A stretch of 64,000 nucleotides of DNA. Source: Streptomyces sp. R28. Lineage in GTDB: Bacteria > Actinomycetota > Actinomycetes > Streptomycetales > Streptomycetaceae. Positions 17,253 through 27,009 of this stretch are shown here, in pieces. Numbering within the stretch: position 1 is the first letter of the stretch; each line of letters begins with the position of its first letter. Location of the stretch: the NCBI RefSeq assembly GCF_041052385.1, contig NZ_CP163439.1, positions 1,240,001 through 1,304,000 on the forward strand, given 5' to 3'. Position numbers and translations under genes: made by a program. The notes under the pieces are model-generated. The model saw only the letters and a list, made by a program, of their open reading frames with translations, did no database searches and was not told where the DNA came from.

Positions 17253-18104
17253 ATGCCAATCATGGAAACGTTCAACCTTCTGCAGCCGTACAAGATCGCC
17301 GAGGAGACGTTCGTCATCCCGTGGGCCCTCGAGGCCCCGCCGGTCGGCCACTTTCCGATGAACTCGATGGTGATCCGGGGAGCCGAACCGGTCCTCGTGG
17401 ACACCGGGGCGCCCGCAGTGCGCTCCCAGTGGCTGGAGGCAGCCTGGTCCGTCGTGGATCCCCTGGACGTACGGTGGATCTTCCTCACCCACGACGACCG
17501 CGACCACGCCGGCAACCTCCTGGCGGTCCTCGCCGAATGCCCGAACGCGACCCTGCTGACGACATGGTTCTCCATCGGCCGCATGGCCGAGGAATGGGAG
17601 ACCCCCATCAACCGGTGCCGCTTCATGACAAACGGCGACACGATCGACGCGGGCGACCGCACCCTGGTCGCCAAACGACCGCCCCTGTACGACAACCCCA
17701 CAACCCGCGCCCTCTTCGACCCGAAGACCAACGTCCTGTGGGCCGTCGACACCTTCGCCACGAACGTACCCACCCCGATGCCGGACGTAGCGGCGATGTC
17801 CGCGGACGAATTCCACGACGGCCAATTCTTCGGCGGACGGCTGGTCTCTCCCTGGGTTGCGTTGCTGGACACCCAGAAGTTCCGGACGGTCGTGGACGAC
17901 TTCCAACGCCTGAACGCCGAGGTCATCGCTGGCTGCCATTCCCCGGTCCTCCGCGGCCCCAAGATCTCCGAGGCCTACGACCTCCTCCGCCAGCTCCCCG
18001 AGATCCCCCCGTGGGCAGAGTTCACCCAGGCCGACCTGGACCAGTGGATGGCGGTCGCCGAGAGCTCGGTACCACCGGAACAACCGCGACCGTCGGGGAC
18101 GTGA
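17253..18104 (+). CDS. MBL-fold (ODP/flavodiiron-like) metalloprotein
   Basis: A 283-residue metallo-beta-lactamase-fold protein. The metal motif is THDDRDHAGN at residues 79-88: H80, D82, D84, H85. An acidic residue replaces the second His of classical hydrolases, as in flavodiiron oxygen reductases (HxExDH), which points to a di-iron site and redox or phosphodiesterase-like chemistry instead of lactam hydrolysis. LVDTGAPAVRSQW and LWAVDTFATNVP supply further ligands. No flavodoxin domain follows, so it would need a separate reductase. ATG 17253 has AGGGAG upstream. It is an intact island between two IS1380 copies. Confidence 0.82.
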   Translation: MPIMETFNLLQPYKIAEETFVIPWALEAPPVGHFPMNSMVIRGAEPVLVDTGAPAVRSQWLEAAWSVVDPLDVRWIFLTHDDRDHAGNLLAVLAECPNATLLTTWFSIGRMAEEWETPINRCRFMTNGDTIDAGDRTLVAKRPPLYDNPTTRALFDPKTNVLWAVDTFATNVPTPMPDVAAMSADEFHDGQFFGGRLVSPWVALLDTQKFRTVVDDFQRLNAEVIAGCHSPVLRGPKISEAYDLLRQLPEIPPWAEFTQADLDQWMAVAESSVPPEQPRPSGT

Positions 18105-18232
18105 CTGTGGTGGTGGCCCTAGCCTCGCGCTTTCGCGACCGTGAGTGTTCGAATAGACGAGGAGTACCTCTGACCTGGGACGATGCGACTTGTCTAGGGT
18201 CATGCCGTCGTCAGGAAAGCTGCACTCCTCAG

Positions 18233-18890
18233 GTGAAGAAGAGTCTCGGGTCCTACCCGCGCGTCCGCGTCGAGGACGGTGGCCGCGGAGCGGTCTCGCA
18301 GGCCGGGGCCGAGTTGTTGGTGGAGACGGTCCGCAAAAGCGGCCTGGATACGGCGATATCGGCGGCGTTGACGCCGTGCCGCAAGCAGCGAGCGGTGCAT
18401 GATCCGGACAAGATCCTGCTCGATGTGGCGCTCGCGGTCGCGCTGGGTGGGGACTGCCTGGCCGACGCTGCCATGCTGCGGGCCGAGCCGGCGGTGTTCG
18501 GGCCGGTGGCCTCCGACCCGACGGGCTCCCGCCTCATCGACACGGGCGGGAAGCGGGCGCTGACCGCGATCCGCCGGGCCCGCTCCCAGGTCCGCGAGCG
18601 GACAGGTGATCGTGGACCTGGACGGGTGCTGGTGATCGCGCACTCCGACAAGCAGGATGTCACCGCGACCTAGAAGCGGACATTCGGCCACCATCCGATC
18701 ATGGGGTTTCGTCGACCACGAGGCGGGCGGTGCCGGTGAGCCGGTCGTCTGCGCTCAGGGCGGGGAAGGCGGGCAGCAACACCCCCGCCGACCGCATCAC
18801 CGCCACCGAACTTGCCCTGGCCCAGCTCCCCAAGACCTACCGTCGCGGGCGCCGTACCCTGATCCGCACCGACTCCGTCGGCGGCACCAA
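18233..18890 (+). pseudogene. IS1380-family transposase remnant, second copy
   Basis: GTG 18233 opens VKKSLGSYPRVRVEDGGRGA and continues like the 15.6 kb copy through LIDTGGKRALTAIRRARS, with small deletions (the SVIVDIDG region is cut) and a TAG at 18671. Homology resumes in other frames (AGSNTPADRITATELALAQL, LIRTDSVGGT) and stops near 18890, before the second half. Clearly dead. Confidence 0.85.
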
Positions 18891-19031
18891 GGAGAACCCG
18901 GCTCCCCGGACGTTGCTCCAGTTCAGAGGGGTTCTCGAACTCCTCCGCAGCGGATCCCTTCCTCACTTCGGGCGGATGTCGGGATCCCGGCTGGGCGATC
19001 CGGCTTGGCACTGGCGGCGTCGGCGCGGGCG

Positions 19032-19568
19032 TCACGCGTCCAGAGACGTCATCACGTGCTTGATACGGGTGTAGTCCTCGAAGCCGTACGCGGACAGATC
19101 CTTGCCGTAGCCGGATTGTTTGAAGCCGCCATGGGGCATCTCGGCGACCAGTGGGATGTGGGTGTTGATCCACACGCAGCCGAAGTCCAGCGTCTTGGAC
19201 ATGCGCATCGCGCGTGCGTGGTCCTTGGTCCACACCGACGAGGCCAGGGCGTAGTCGACGCCGTTGGCGTATTCCAGGGCCTGTGCCTCGTCGCGGAAGG
19301 GCTGGACGGTGATGACCGGGCCGAACACCTCGTTCTGGATGATCTCGTCGTCCTGCTTGAGGCCGGAGACGACGGTGGGGGCGTAGAAATAGCCCTTGTT
19401 GCCGACGCGATGGCCGCCTGCCTCGATCTTGGCGTGGGCGGGCAGACGCTCGATGAAGCCGGAGACCTGCGTGAGCTGGTTGGCGTTGTTGAGCGGTCCG
19501 TACAGAACGTCCGGGTCGTCGGGTCGGCCGGTCTTCGTGCCGGTGGCGGCCCTCGCCAGCGCCGTCAC
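19032..19568 (-). pseudogene. Aldehyde dehydrogenase, C-terminal third only
   Basis: 178 residues match the end of NAD-dependent aldehyde dehydrogenases, closest in my reading to the gamma-aminobutyraldehyde type: the EVFGPVITVQPFRDEAQAL motif, WINTHIPLVAEMPHGGFKQS, and SGYGKDLSAYGFEDYTRIKH. Family members are about 475-500 residues, so the cofactor domain and the catalytic Cys/Glu are missing. The homology stops near 19560, next to unrelated DNA. Not functional. Confidence 0.85.
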
Positions 19569-19871
19569 GACAGCCCCTATGAGCGGGGTCCTGACTGTAG
19601 CCGTTTGACCAGGTGGAAGACCTCCCGGGCAGCCTCACGGCTCGCCACCTACCGGCCCGATTGCGTATCCACTCCCAGCACCACCTCCCCCACAGGGCGA
19701 CGACGCTACGGGTCTGCGGAGCAGGCGGCGTACTGGACAGAGTCGAACTGGACACGCCCGTCCACTTCCGGTCCGATAGCGCGTCGCGTTGCCGGCACCG
19801 GGCCGCGTCGGGCGGTCAGAATCGTGAGGACGCCACAACTGATCGGCAGGCCCCTATCGGGACACGCCCCC

Positions 19872-20170
19872 CCGGCCCGGCACCGACAACGCACCATCCC
19901 CGACCAACGGCCGACACTGTGTGACTCAGACACTCTGGTCAGGCGAATCATGAGTCAGACCGCGGACCCGGGACAGCGGCCACCCATCCCCCCGCCCGTC
20001 ACGGCATCCCCACCCACAAACACTGAGCATGTTCAGTCCCAGTCCTAGGGACATCCCGGATCCGACTCCGGCCGATCGTCATACGGCACACAGGCCGACA
20101 CCTTCGTTCAGGTTGCTCCACGACCGGTGCGGCTTCTCCACGGCTGCGTGCGCCACGAGGCAGGGCACCA
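19872..20170 (+). repeat. Dispersed ~300-bp repeat, copy A
   Basis: This stretch aligns along its whole length, with many substitutions and short indels, to 29888-30178. Anchors shared by both: CACCGACAACGCACCATCCC, ACGGCCGACACTGTG, GACCCGGGACAGC, GAGCATG.TCAGT, and GGTTCAGGTTGCT (with one change). No open frame is conserved between the copies, so it is probably a non-coding mobile relic or an element end. Confidence 0.8.
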
Positions 20171-20229
20171 ACGTGCGGGCATTCGGGCCGATACGCAGTG
20201 GGTGGCCAGCGGCAGCGCCGCCCGCTGCG

Positions 20230-20470
20230 GGCAATCGAGGCGTTCGCAGACGCGGACTCGCCCACCGGCTACGGCCCCAGCGACCTGCAGTCGGCCTACG
20301 GCCTGACCTCCGCCGCCTCCGCCAGCGGCTGCGGCTGCGGCTGCGGCTGCGGCTGCGGCTGCGGCTGCGGCTGCGGCTGCGGCAGGACCATCGCCATCGT
20401 CGACGCCTACGACACCCCGAACGCCGAGTCGGGCCTGGCCAACACCCACGACAGTCAGGCTCTGATGCCC
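20230..20470 (+). pseudogene. S53 (sedolisin-type) peptidase remnant
   Basis: A short frame keeps the start of the mature domain of secreted S53 peptidases: TGYGPSDLQSAYGLTSAA and, after an insertion, RTIAIVDAYDTPNAESGLA. Propeptide, catalytic Glu/Asp and Ser regions are all absent. Between the two conserved pieces sits a (Gly-Cys)9 run coded by a hexanucleotide array, where family members have a few Ser/Gly residues. Confidence 0.75.
20327..20380 (+). repeat. (GGCTGC)9 hexanucleotide array
   Basis: Nine exact copies of GGCTGC, 54 bases, inside the S53 peptidase remnant. In frame it encodes alternating Gly-Cys. Slippage during replication after loss of selection is the simplest origin. Confidence 0.95.
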
Positions 20471-20882
20471 CTGTCCGGAGCCTCCCGCCGATCCGCTTCA
20501 CCGCGGGCCGCACCGACCCCGGCTGGCCAAGTTCCACGGGGCAAGGGCTGTGACTACTTCCACTTGCGCTGATGGCTGCACTGGCAAGGCATCACCCCTT
20601 GCAGCGCCGACGGTGGACCGTGGCGACTTCGTCTCGCAGATCAGGGTTGTGTGAACTACGTATTTACGCGGCCGAACTCGATCGTGTGGAGCGAGCCGAG
20701 GTGTACGCGACTTCGATGGCCCTGGGAGTGCCTGAGGCGAGGGAGTCGCCGGGTGAGGCCGCCGGCGCAGGCGATCACCCCGCCAGGCAGAGGCGACGGC
20801 ATACACGGAGCGCGCGGCGTCCAGCGGTTCCTGCATGCCGGCCACCATGCAGGCGAAGCCGGCGCCCGCGACCGGCACCGCG

Positions 20883-21371
20883 TCATTCCGAAGAAACGCG
20901 AAACTCGAATTCGGGACGGTCCCACGGCACGGCGGGCGGGTTCGCGAACACGGTCCCGATCCGCACCGCACCAACGCGGTGGTAGAAGTCCTCGGCGGGA
21001 AGATGCGACACAACCCTGAGACGGTCGAGCCCGGCGGCACGGGCCTCGGACTGCATGTACGCCACGAGCAGCCGTCCAATACCCCGTCCTTGCGCTTCGT
21101 CGGCGACGAACAGCAGGTCGAGCTCCGGTGGAGCGAGGACGAGCGAGTAGAACCCGAGGACCCGGCCTCCATGCTCGTCGGCGGCGACGGCCACAAAGGC
21201 GCGGTGGGCCTCGATGTAATCAGGACCGACCCGGTAGCCCGCGACTGCGGCTGCGTACTTACCCGCGTAGGCGCCGGAGCCACGCACGAGCCGCGTGAGC
21301 CGTTTGGCATCCCGCGCGACTGCCCTCCGTATCGTGATCGGCTGGCTGATCGGGGAAGTGCGTGAACTCAT
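20883..21371 (-). CDS. GNAT acetyltransferase, copy 1 of a duplicated gene
   Basis: A 162-residue acetyl-CoA dependent transferase, substrate unknown. The acetyl-CoA loop DEAQGRGIGRLLVAYMQ is at about 92-108, preceded by ELDLLFVADEA (strand beta4) and followed by FYHRVGAVRIG. ATG 21371 is chosen because the DNA identity with the second copy at 33860-34348 starts right there. The two proteins differ at 13 of 162 positions by my count. Identity continues about 50 bases past the stop. Codon use is normal. It lies close to dispersed repeat copy A. Confidence 0.85.
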   Translation of the reverse strand: MSSRTSPISQPITIRRAVARDAKRLTRLVRGSGAYAGKYAAAVAGYRVGPDYIEAHRAFVAVAADEHGGRVLGFYSLVLAPPELDLLFVADEAQGRGIGRLLVAYMQSEARAAGLDRLRVVSHLPAEDFYHRVGAVRIGTVFANPPAVPWDRPEFEFRVSSE

Positions 21372-21546
21372 CGCCAGAGTTCTCACGGCTCCGCGCGGAG
21401 GTCCCCGTCGGAACGGTTTATGGCGGGCCTCGCGGGGTTTCCCGTTCTGATGTGTGCTGAATCCGTCCCGGCCGCAGGCTGCACGGCGTCAGGATTTCCA
21501 GGATCCACTGACGAGCAGCCGAGCGAGCTGGGCGTCCTCTCCCGGG

Positions 21547-22983
21547 TCAGGTGGCCGGCAGTTCCTCCGCGGGTAGCCGGCCTGCGTGGACGGCGTCGAC
21601 CATGGCCTGGTGGTCGCGTTCGTTCTGGTCGGCGTATGCCTCGGCGAAGGTGGCGAGTGCTCGGTCGAAGGAGTCGCCGCTGCCCAGATACGCGGCGATC
21701 GCGATGCGGTCGCCGGACCGGGCGTGCGCGCGAGCCAGGGTGACCCCGCACAGTTCGCCGAACGCCTGCATGTCCTTCGGCCGCATCCTCTCCGGCATGG
21801 CGATGCCCTTCCAGTCGCGCAGCTGGCGCACGTAGAAGTCGCGCTGCTTGCCGTCGATGCCGTCCACTCGTTCCCAGCCGAGGAAGATGTCGCTCGTGGC
21901 CTGCATCAGCCGCTGGCCCGAGACCACCCGCTCGCCCTGGTTGCGGTACCGGCTCGTGCCGACGTGTTCGGCGAGTACGGAGGTGTCGGCCTCCTTGGCC
22001 TGGAGGAAGAGCGGGTCCTGGTCGTCCCGGCCGAGGAGCAGGAAGATCCAGCATCGGGTGCCGACGCTGCCGACGCCGACCACCTTGCGGGCCACATCGG
22101 CCAGTCGGTAGTCCTCCAGGAGTGTGCGCCGGTCGGAGGCGAGAGTGCGGCCGTACCGCTCGATGAGACTGCGGAACTGACGCTCCAGGGCGCTGCGTTC
22201 GACGTCCGGCAGCAGGTCGCCGGCCGGGACGAGCAGCGGGGGATCCGCCGCGATCCTCAGCTCGCCGTCGACCGTCTCGGTGAGCTTGTCGAAAGCCTGC
22301 AGGCTGTCGCGGGTGCGGGCCTTCGCCATGGCCCGGGCCAGGTTCTTCTGACCCCGCTTCGTTGCGTGGAGTCGGCCTGTGGCCAGGGTCTCGAGGAGGT
22401 CCGCGTCGATCTTCGCGTACCAGACGTCGAGGTTGCCTGTCTTGGCGAAGCGGATCATCGCCTCGCGGTAGGAGCGGACCGTGGAGCTGACGATGCGGGC
22501 GCGCTCGGCGTCGTCGAATCCGTTCGCCCGGCCCGCGATCACGAGACTTGCCGAGAGCCGCTTGACGTCCCACTCCCAGGGGCCCGGCAGTGTCTCGTCG
22601 AAGTCGTTGATGTCGAACATCAACCGCCTCTCGGGCGAGGCGAGCAGACGGAAGTTCAGCAGGTGCGCGTCCCCGCACAACTGGGCCGTGAGTCCCGAGA
22701 CCGGGCTGTCGGCCAGGTCGGACGCCATGATCGCGGCGGCGCCCCGGTAGAAGCGGAACGGGGACTCCATCATCCGGCCGTAGCGGATCGGGACGAGTTC
22801 GGGCACCCGTGCCGCGGACTGCGCCTCCAGGATCGTCAGCGGGTCCAGCCGGTCAGTAGACGGCCTGTACACGGCGTGGCCCGACCGCGGTGAGCGGTGC
22901 CGCGCCTCCTTGCCGAGAGCGGCGCGTTCCTCGGGCGTGGTGTGGGGTGTCGCGCGCATGGCTGTAGTCGCGTCCTGGGGCAT
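21547..22983 (-). CDS. DUF2252 family protein
   Basis: A 478-residue cytoplasmic protein of a family distantly related to aminoglycoside-phosphotransferase-like kinases; the function is unknown. Characteristic motifs in order: RPSTDRLDPLTILEAQ, RYGRMMESPFRFYRGAA, LCGDAHLLNFRLLASPERR with FDINDFDETLPGPWEWDVKR (about 105-150, the probable catalytic His and Asp residues), and GSVGTRCWIFLL near 300. ATG 22983 has AGGAGG at seven bases. It follows an AhpD-like gene and an antiporter on the same strand, with gaps of about 150-200 bases. Confidence 0.9.
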   Translation of the reverse strand: MPQDATTAMRATPHTTPEERAALGKEARHRSPRSGHAVYRPSTDRLDPLTILEAQSAARVPELVPIRYGRMMESPFRFYRGAAAIMASDLADSPVSGLTAQLCGDAHLLNFRLLASPERRLMFDINDFDETLPGPWEWDVKRLSASLVIAGRANGFDDAERARIVSSTVRSYREAMIRFAKTGNLDVWYAKIDADLLETLATGRLHATKRGQKNLARAMAKARTRDSLQAFDKLTETVDGELRIAADPPLLVPAGDLLPDVERSALERQFRSLIERYGRTLASDRRTLLEDYRLADVARKVVGVGSVGTRCWIFLLLGRDDQDPLFLQAKEADTSVLAEHVGTSRYRNQGERVVSGQRLMQATSDIFLGWERVDGIDGKQRDFYVRQLRDWKGIAMPERMRPKDMQAFGELCGVTLARAHARSGDRIAIAAYLGSGDSFDRALATFAEAYADQNERDHQAMVDAVHAGRLPAEELPAT

Positions 22984-23130
22984 CGAAGGCCCTCCTGCCT
23001 GGTCCTGCGGCCGTGGGGACGCCCGGCACCGGACACGTCGCCAGGCACAGGGCACGACGGACAGAAAGGCTCCGTGACCTTCTGTCCGAGGTCGGCGGGC
23101 GGATCGTCGATGCCGGGTGGGCGTCTGCTG

Positions 23131-23457
23131 TCAGCCCTGGGCGTCGATCTCGGCATCGGCGACAGCGATGGCGATGCCGAGTGCCTTGGCGATGTTGCCT
23201 GCTGCCGTCATGACGCGGGCGGTGCCCACGATGGGCGCGATGGCGACCAGAACGTCCTGCAACTGCTCGGCGGTCACGCCGGTCTTGAGGGCGGGGTCGA
23301 TATGGGCCACGTAGGAGACGGGCGGGGCGTCCGAGGCGGCGAGTGCCGCGATGCGCGTGAGCAGGAGCATGTCCGGGGCCAGCCCGCATCGCTCGATCGA
23401 GTCGACCGTCATGGCGGCGAGGGTGTCCAGGACAGGGGTTTCAGATGCAGTGGACAT
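23131..23457 (-). CDS. Carboxymuconolactone decarboxylase-family protein
   Basis: A 108-residue all-helical protein of the CMD/AhpD superfamily. Typical features: ALAASDAPPVSYVAHIDPAL, then GVTAEQLQDVLVAIAPIVGT and the Ala-rich helix end RVMTAAGNIAKALG. The CxxC-His redox pair of AhpD is absent (no Cys at that place), so it is unlikely to be a peroxidase partner; the role is unknown. ATG 23457 has AGGAGGG upstream. Likely co-transcribed with the upstream antiporter or with the DUF2252 gene downstream. Confidence 0.82.
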   Translation of the reverse strand: MSTASETPVLDTLAAMTVDSIERCGLAPDMLLLTRIAALAASDAPPVSYVAHIDPALKTGVTAEQLQDVLVAIAPIVGTARVMTAAGNIAKALGIAIAVADAEIDAQG

Positions 23458-23666
23458 GTCGCATGCCCTCCTGGTGTGTTTCCGAGCCCGAGTGGGGGAG
23501 GCAGGCGGGAAGGCACGGATTTCCGCGAGCCCGGGAGTTCCCTTCAACCCTAGAACCCGTCCGGACCTCGCGCATGGGGGCGGGCAGGCCGGTGATCATC
23601 TGGCCGGACGCAGGCCCGCGGCCACCCGGGCTGACGGTGGTACCGCGCCGGCGGATCCCGCCCGGC

Positions 23667-24986
23667 TCAGCGCAGGCGTCGCGAGCCGCCGTGTTGTTTG
23701 CCAAAGCCTTCCGGCGTGTCCTGGGCTTCGCGGAGGGCAGGGGTGGTGACTGTGGCAGCGTCGTACCAGTTCCCGTAGAGGTTGGCGAAATACGGGGCCG
23801 ACATGCCGTGCAGCAGAATGCTGAGGCCGATGGTGGCCGCGATGACTCGGCCCAGCAGTTCGATCCCGGGCACGTGGTCCTCGACCAGGAGGAGTCCGAA
23901 GACCACGGAGGCCAGGCCGCGGGGTCCGAACCAGCCGACGTAGGCCAGGGTGGGAAGCCGCATGCCGGTGCCGGCGATCGCGAGGGCCACCGGGAGCATT
24001 CTGACCACTGTCAGGCTGAGCACCGCGTAGGTGATGATTCGCCAGTCCAGGTGCTCCAGTGTCGGGCCGAGCAGGACCGCGCCGAAGACCAGGAAGCTCA
24101 GGGTCCCCAGCAGTCCGCCCACGTACTCGGCCAGGTCGGCGGGCTCGGCGGGCCGCTCCTTGGCCGGCTCCGCACCCGTCGGCTCGCCCTTGCGCAGTGC
24201 GACGCCGAACGCGAACCCTCCCATCCAGGTGGCGATGAAGCCGCTGCCGTCCAGGGCCGTCGCCACGCTGTACGCACAGAACGCCACCGCCAGGACGACC
24301 ACCTGCTGCCACTCACCCGTCACCCAGCCCCGGGCCCGCGCGAGGGTCAACAGCCACCCTCCGAGCCATCCGAAGGCCAGCCCCACCGCGGTGCTGACCA
24401 CCAGTGCCCGCCAGAACACCCCGCCCACGCCCTCCTCGGAGGCGACCGTGCCGGGGAGGGCGGCGAGGAACATGAGGAAGAACGGCAGCGCCAGGCCGTC
24501 GTTCAGCCCGCTCTCGACGTTGAGCCCGTTGCGCACGAGAGGCGGGACACGCGGGCTGGAGCTGGCGGTCTTGCCGAGCGCCGCATCGGTGGGGGCGAGA
24601 ACCGCACCCAGCAGCGCGAACTCCCAGAGGGTCAAGCCCGGAAGCAAGGGCCACGCCAGCAGCCACCCCAATCCGATGCTCAACGGCAGGCCGATCGCCA
24701 GCAGACGCAGAGGCAGGAAGCCGCCCGTGCGCAGGTCGCGTCGCCGCACCGTCATCGAGTCGGTGAAGAGCAAGAGGGCCAGGGCGGCCTCGATCAATGT
24801 CAGGATCGGGCCTGCGTCATGGTCCAGGTCGAGAACGTCCAGCCCGATAGGCCCGATGAGCACACCGAAGCCGGTGAACACCATCGGAGCCGACACCGGC
24901 GTCGAGGCCAGGCGGCGCGAGAACAGCGCATAGCCGGCCGTAACGGCCGCGACTGCTGCTCCGGTCCAGGCGCTGCCACCACTCAT
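23667..24986 (-). CDS. Na+/H+ (monovalent cation:proton) antiporter, CPA1 type
   Basis: A 439-residue inner-membrane exchanger with about 12 hydrophobic segments. Family motifs: GAVLAPTDAALGKTASSS (about 125-142, the ion-site TD/PTDA), RNGLNVESGLNDGLALPFF (about 152-170, the ND motif) and YVGWFGPRGLASVVFGLLL (about 365-383). No C-terminal cytosolic regulatory domain. ATG 24986 is chosen because AGGAAGAG is upstream; a TTG 24 bases earlier also keeps the frame. Probably protects against salt or alkali, together with the stress-type genes that follow to the right. Confidence 0.9.
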   Translation of the reverse strand: MSGGSAWTGAAVAAVTAGYALFSRRLASTPVSAPMVFTGFGVLIGPIGLDVLDLDHDAGPILTLIEAALALLLFTDSMTVRRRDLRTGGFLPLRLLAIGLPLSIGLGWLLAWPLLPGLTLWEFALLGAVLAPTDAALGKTASSSPRVPPLVRNGLNVESGLNDGLALPFFLMFLAALPGTVASEEGVGGVFWRALVVSTAVGLAFGWLGGWLLTLARARGWVTGEWQQVVVLAVAFCAYSVATALDGSGFIATWMGGFAFGVALRKGEPTGAEPAKERPAEPADLAEYVGGLLGTLSFLVFGAVLLGPTLEHLDWRIITYAVLSLTVVRMLPVALAIAGTGMRLPTLAYVGWFGPRGLASVVFGLLLVEDHVPGIELLGRVIAATIGLSILLHGMSAPYFANLYGNWYDAATVTTPALREAQDTPEGFGKQHGGSRRLR

Positions 24987-25418
24987 GACGTCCCACTCTT
25001 CCTGTCGCAACGCACAAAGCCTGTACAGGGCATCGGAGCTTCGGACGGCAGCCCGCGCCCGACCGTGGCCGGACGCGCGACGGCCCGCGCCGGTCGCACG
25101 CTGCCGGGCACCGCGACGGGCGATAGGAGATCAGTGTGGCGAGGCCGGATTCCGAGTAGGGCACCGACACGCGTACACAACCGGATCGGCCACCTCAGGC
25201 AGCCACTTCGCCCACGACATCAAGGCCAGGGATGGAGGCCCTGCTCAGCGATTTCGCTGAGGTGTCGCCCTCGTCGAGCTACTGACGGCACATGCAGACA
25301 GCTGCGACAGCTACCGCTCACCGGAAGGCTCGGCGGGCTCGCGCAGAAGCACGCGCGTCGCGCCAACTGGTGGCACGACGGCCGTGCGGATGATCCATGA
25401 GGAGCGCAGCATGGTGAT
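24987..25418. other. Divergent intergenic region, no gene seen
   Basis: About 430 bases between the leftward antiporter and the rightward DUF1254 gene. No repeat or hairpin stands out; both promoters should be here. Confidence 0.5.
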
Positions 25419-26966
25419 ATGAGCGGATTCGCGAAGATACCCTCGTCGGTGACGACGCCCGACGAGGTGGAGACGAGGATCGGCGCGCTGCGGTTCGCAG
25501 ACGGGATTCCGGACGCAGACACGTGCGACACGGTGTTCGACAATCTGGATCTGACGCGCGGTGTGGACGCGTATCTCGCGGGTCTGCCGGGGGTGTCGGT
25601 CAGGGCGATCCGGCAGGGCTTTCTGGATGCGGGGGTGGCCGACAATACGGTGCTGCTGTTCTCGGGCCTGATGGACAGCGCGTCGCTGTTCCTGACCGGC
25701 AACGCCGACACCGTGTACTTCCTGAGCTTCCTCGACCTCACGGACGGGCCGGTGACGCTCCAGGTTCCGCCGGGATGTCTGGGCACGATCGACGACATGT
25801 GGTTCCGCTGGGTGACCGACTTCGGTCTGCCGGGACCGGACCGCGGTGTCGGAGGCACGTATGTGCTGCTGCCGCCCGGCTACGACGGCCCGGTGCCCGA
25901 GGGCGGGTTGTTCGTCTACCGCTGTTCCACCTGGCAGGCCATCGTGCTGGGGCGCGCGTTCCTGGAGGGTGGCGACCCGGCGCCGACGGTCGCGCGGATC
26001 AAGGAGACGTTGCGGATCACCCGCTACACGCCTGGCAGTTACGGCACCAGCATCGGGTCCTTCCTCCAGGGCGGGGCGCCGCTCGCGCCGATCACGCCCG
26101 CCGATCCGCCGGCCTTCACCGAGGGCACCGGCCTGGCGATGAACACCCTCCCGCCGAACGACTACTCCTTCTACGAGCTGCTCGACACCCTCGTCCAGGA
26201 GCAGCCCGCCGACTCGGTCGACCCGGAGGACGGTGGCGCGTTCCGTGAGATCGGCATCTTCAAGGGCCGCGCCTTCGAGCCCGACGAGCGGATGCTGCGC
26301 CTGCTGGAAGAGGCCGTCGTGATCGGCAACGCGAGCGCCCGCACGCTCGGCCTGCGCGCGCGCCGGCAGGAGGGCTTCACCTACTACGAGGGCTCGGCCT
26401 GGTTCAACCCGCTCTTCGTCGGAGGCTACGACTGGACATCCCCGCCCCCGGAGATCACTCCGGACGGGGTGCGGCTCGACCAACCCGCCTCGGGGCGTGC
26501 GCTGGACTCGCGTACCGCGTTCTTCTACATCGCCACCGGTGACTCGCCGGCGATGTGTATGCGCCTGACGGGTGTCGGCTCCCAGTACTTGATGGTCGCT
26601 GCCGACTCCGCCGGTCAGCAGTTCGACGGTGACCGTCACTACCGGCTGACGCTGCCGGCCGGAATCCCCGCCGCACGGTTCTGGTCCTTCACCCTCTACG
26701 ACAACCAGACCCGATCCATGCTGCAGACCCCGCAGCGGTTCCCCTGGGCGGGCAGCCAGACGTATCCGGGGCCCGCCGCCACGGCGAACCAGGACGGCAC
26801 CACCACCCTCCACCTCGCCCCCGAGCGCCCCGCCGACGCGGCCGAGGGCACCTGGATCCAGACCAGCCCGGGCAAGGGCTGGTTCGGCATCTTGCGCTTC
26901 TACAGCCCCGAGCAGCCGTTCTTCGACAAGACGTGGCGGCCCGGTGAGGTCGAACCCGCCAACTGA
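25419..26966 (+). CDS. DUF1254/DUF1214 protein
   Basis: A 515-residue protein with the paired domains seen in many bacterial proteins of unknown function. The N-terminal part (about 30-190) is DUF1254: DTVFDNLDLTRGVDAYLAG, TGNADTVYFLSFLDLTDGPV and GTYVLLPPGYDGPVPEGGLF. The C-terminal part (about 370-510) is DUF1214: FWSFTLYDNQTRSMLQTPQR and a WIQTSPGKGWFGILRFYSP end. No signal peptide at this start. The ATG at 25419 has only a distant GAGGAG, so the exact start is uncertain. The next gene begins 43 bases downstream. Confidence 0.88.
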   Translation: MSGFAKIPSSVTTPDEVETRIGALRFADGIPDADTCDTVFDNLDLTRGVDAYLAGLPGVSVRAIRQGFLDAGVADNTVLLFSGLMDSASLFLTGNADTVYFLSFLDLTDGPVTLQVPPGCLGTIDDMWFRWVTDFGLPGPDRGVGGTYVLLPPGYDGPVPEGGLFVYRCSTWQAIVLGRAFLEGGDPAPTVARIKETLRITRYTPGSYGTSIGSFLQGGAPLAPITPADPPAFTEGTGLAMNTLPPNDYSFYELLDTLVQEQPADSVDPEDGGAFREIGIFKGRAFEPDERMLRLLEEAVVIGNASARTLGLRARRQEGFTYYEGSAWFNPLFVGGYDWTSPPPEITPDGVRLDQPASGRALDSRTAFFYIATGDSPAMCMRLTGVGSQYLMVAADSAGQQFDGDRHYRLTLPAGIPAARFWSFTLYDNQTRSMLQTPQRFPWAGSQTYPGPAATANQDGTTTLHLAPERPADAAEGTWIQTSPGKGWFGILRFYSPEQPFFDKTWRPGEVEPAN

Positions 26967-27009
26967 CACGGACACCCAACTGCACACGAGGAATGACAGG
27001 AGCGACACA

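Noticed and set aside
22481..22893. Plus-strand frames opposite the DUF2252 gene
   Set aside because: They are antisense shadows of a gene with complete family motifs.
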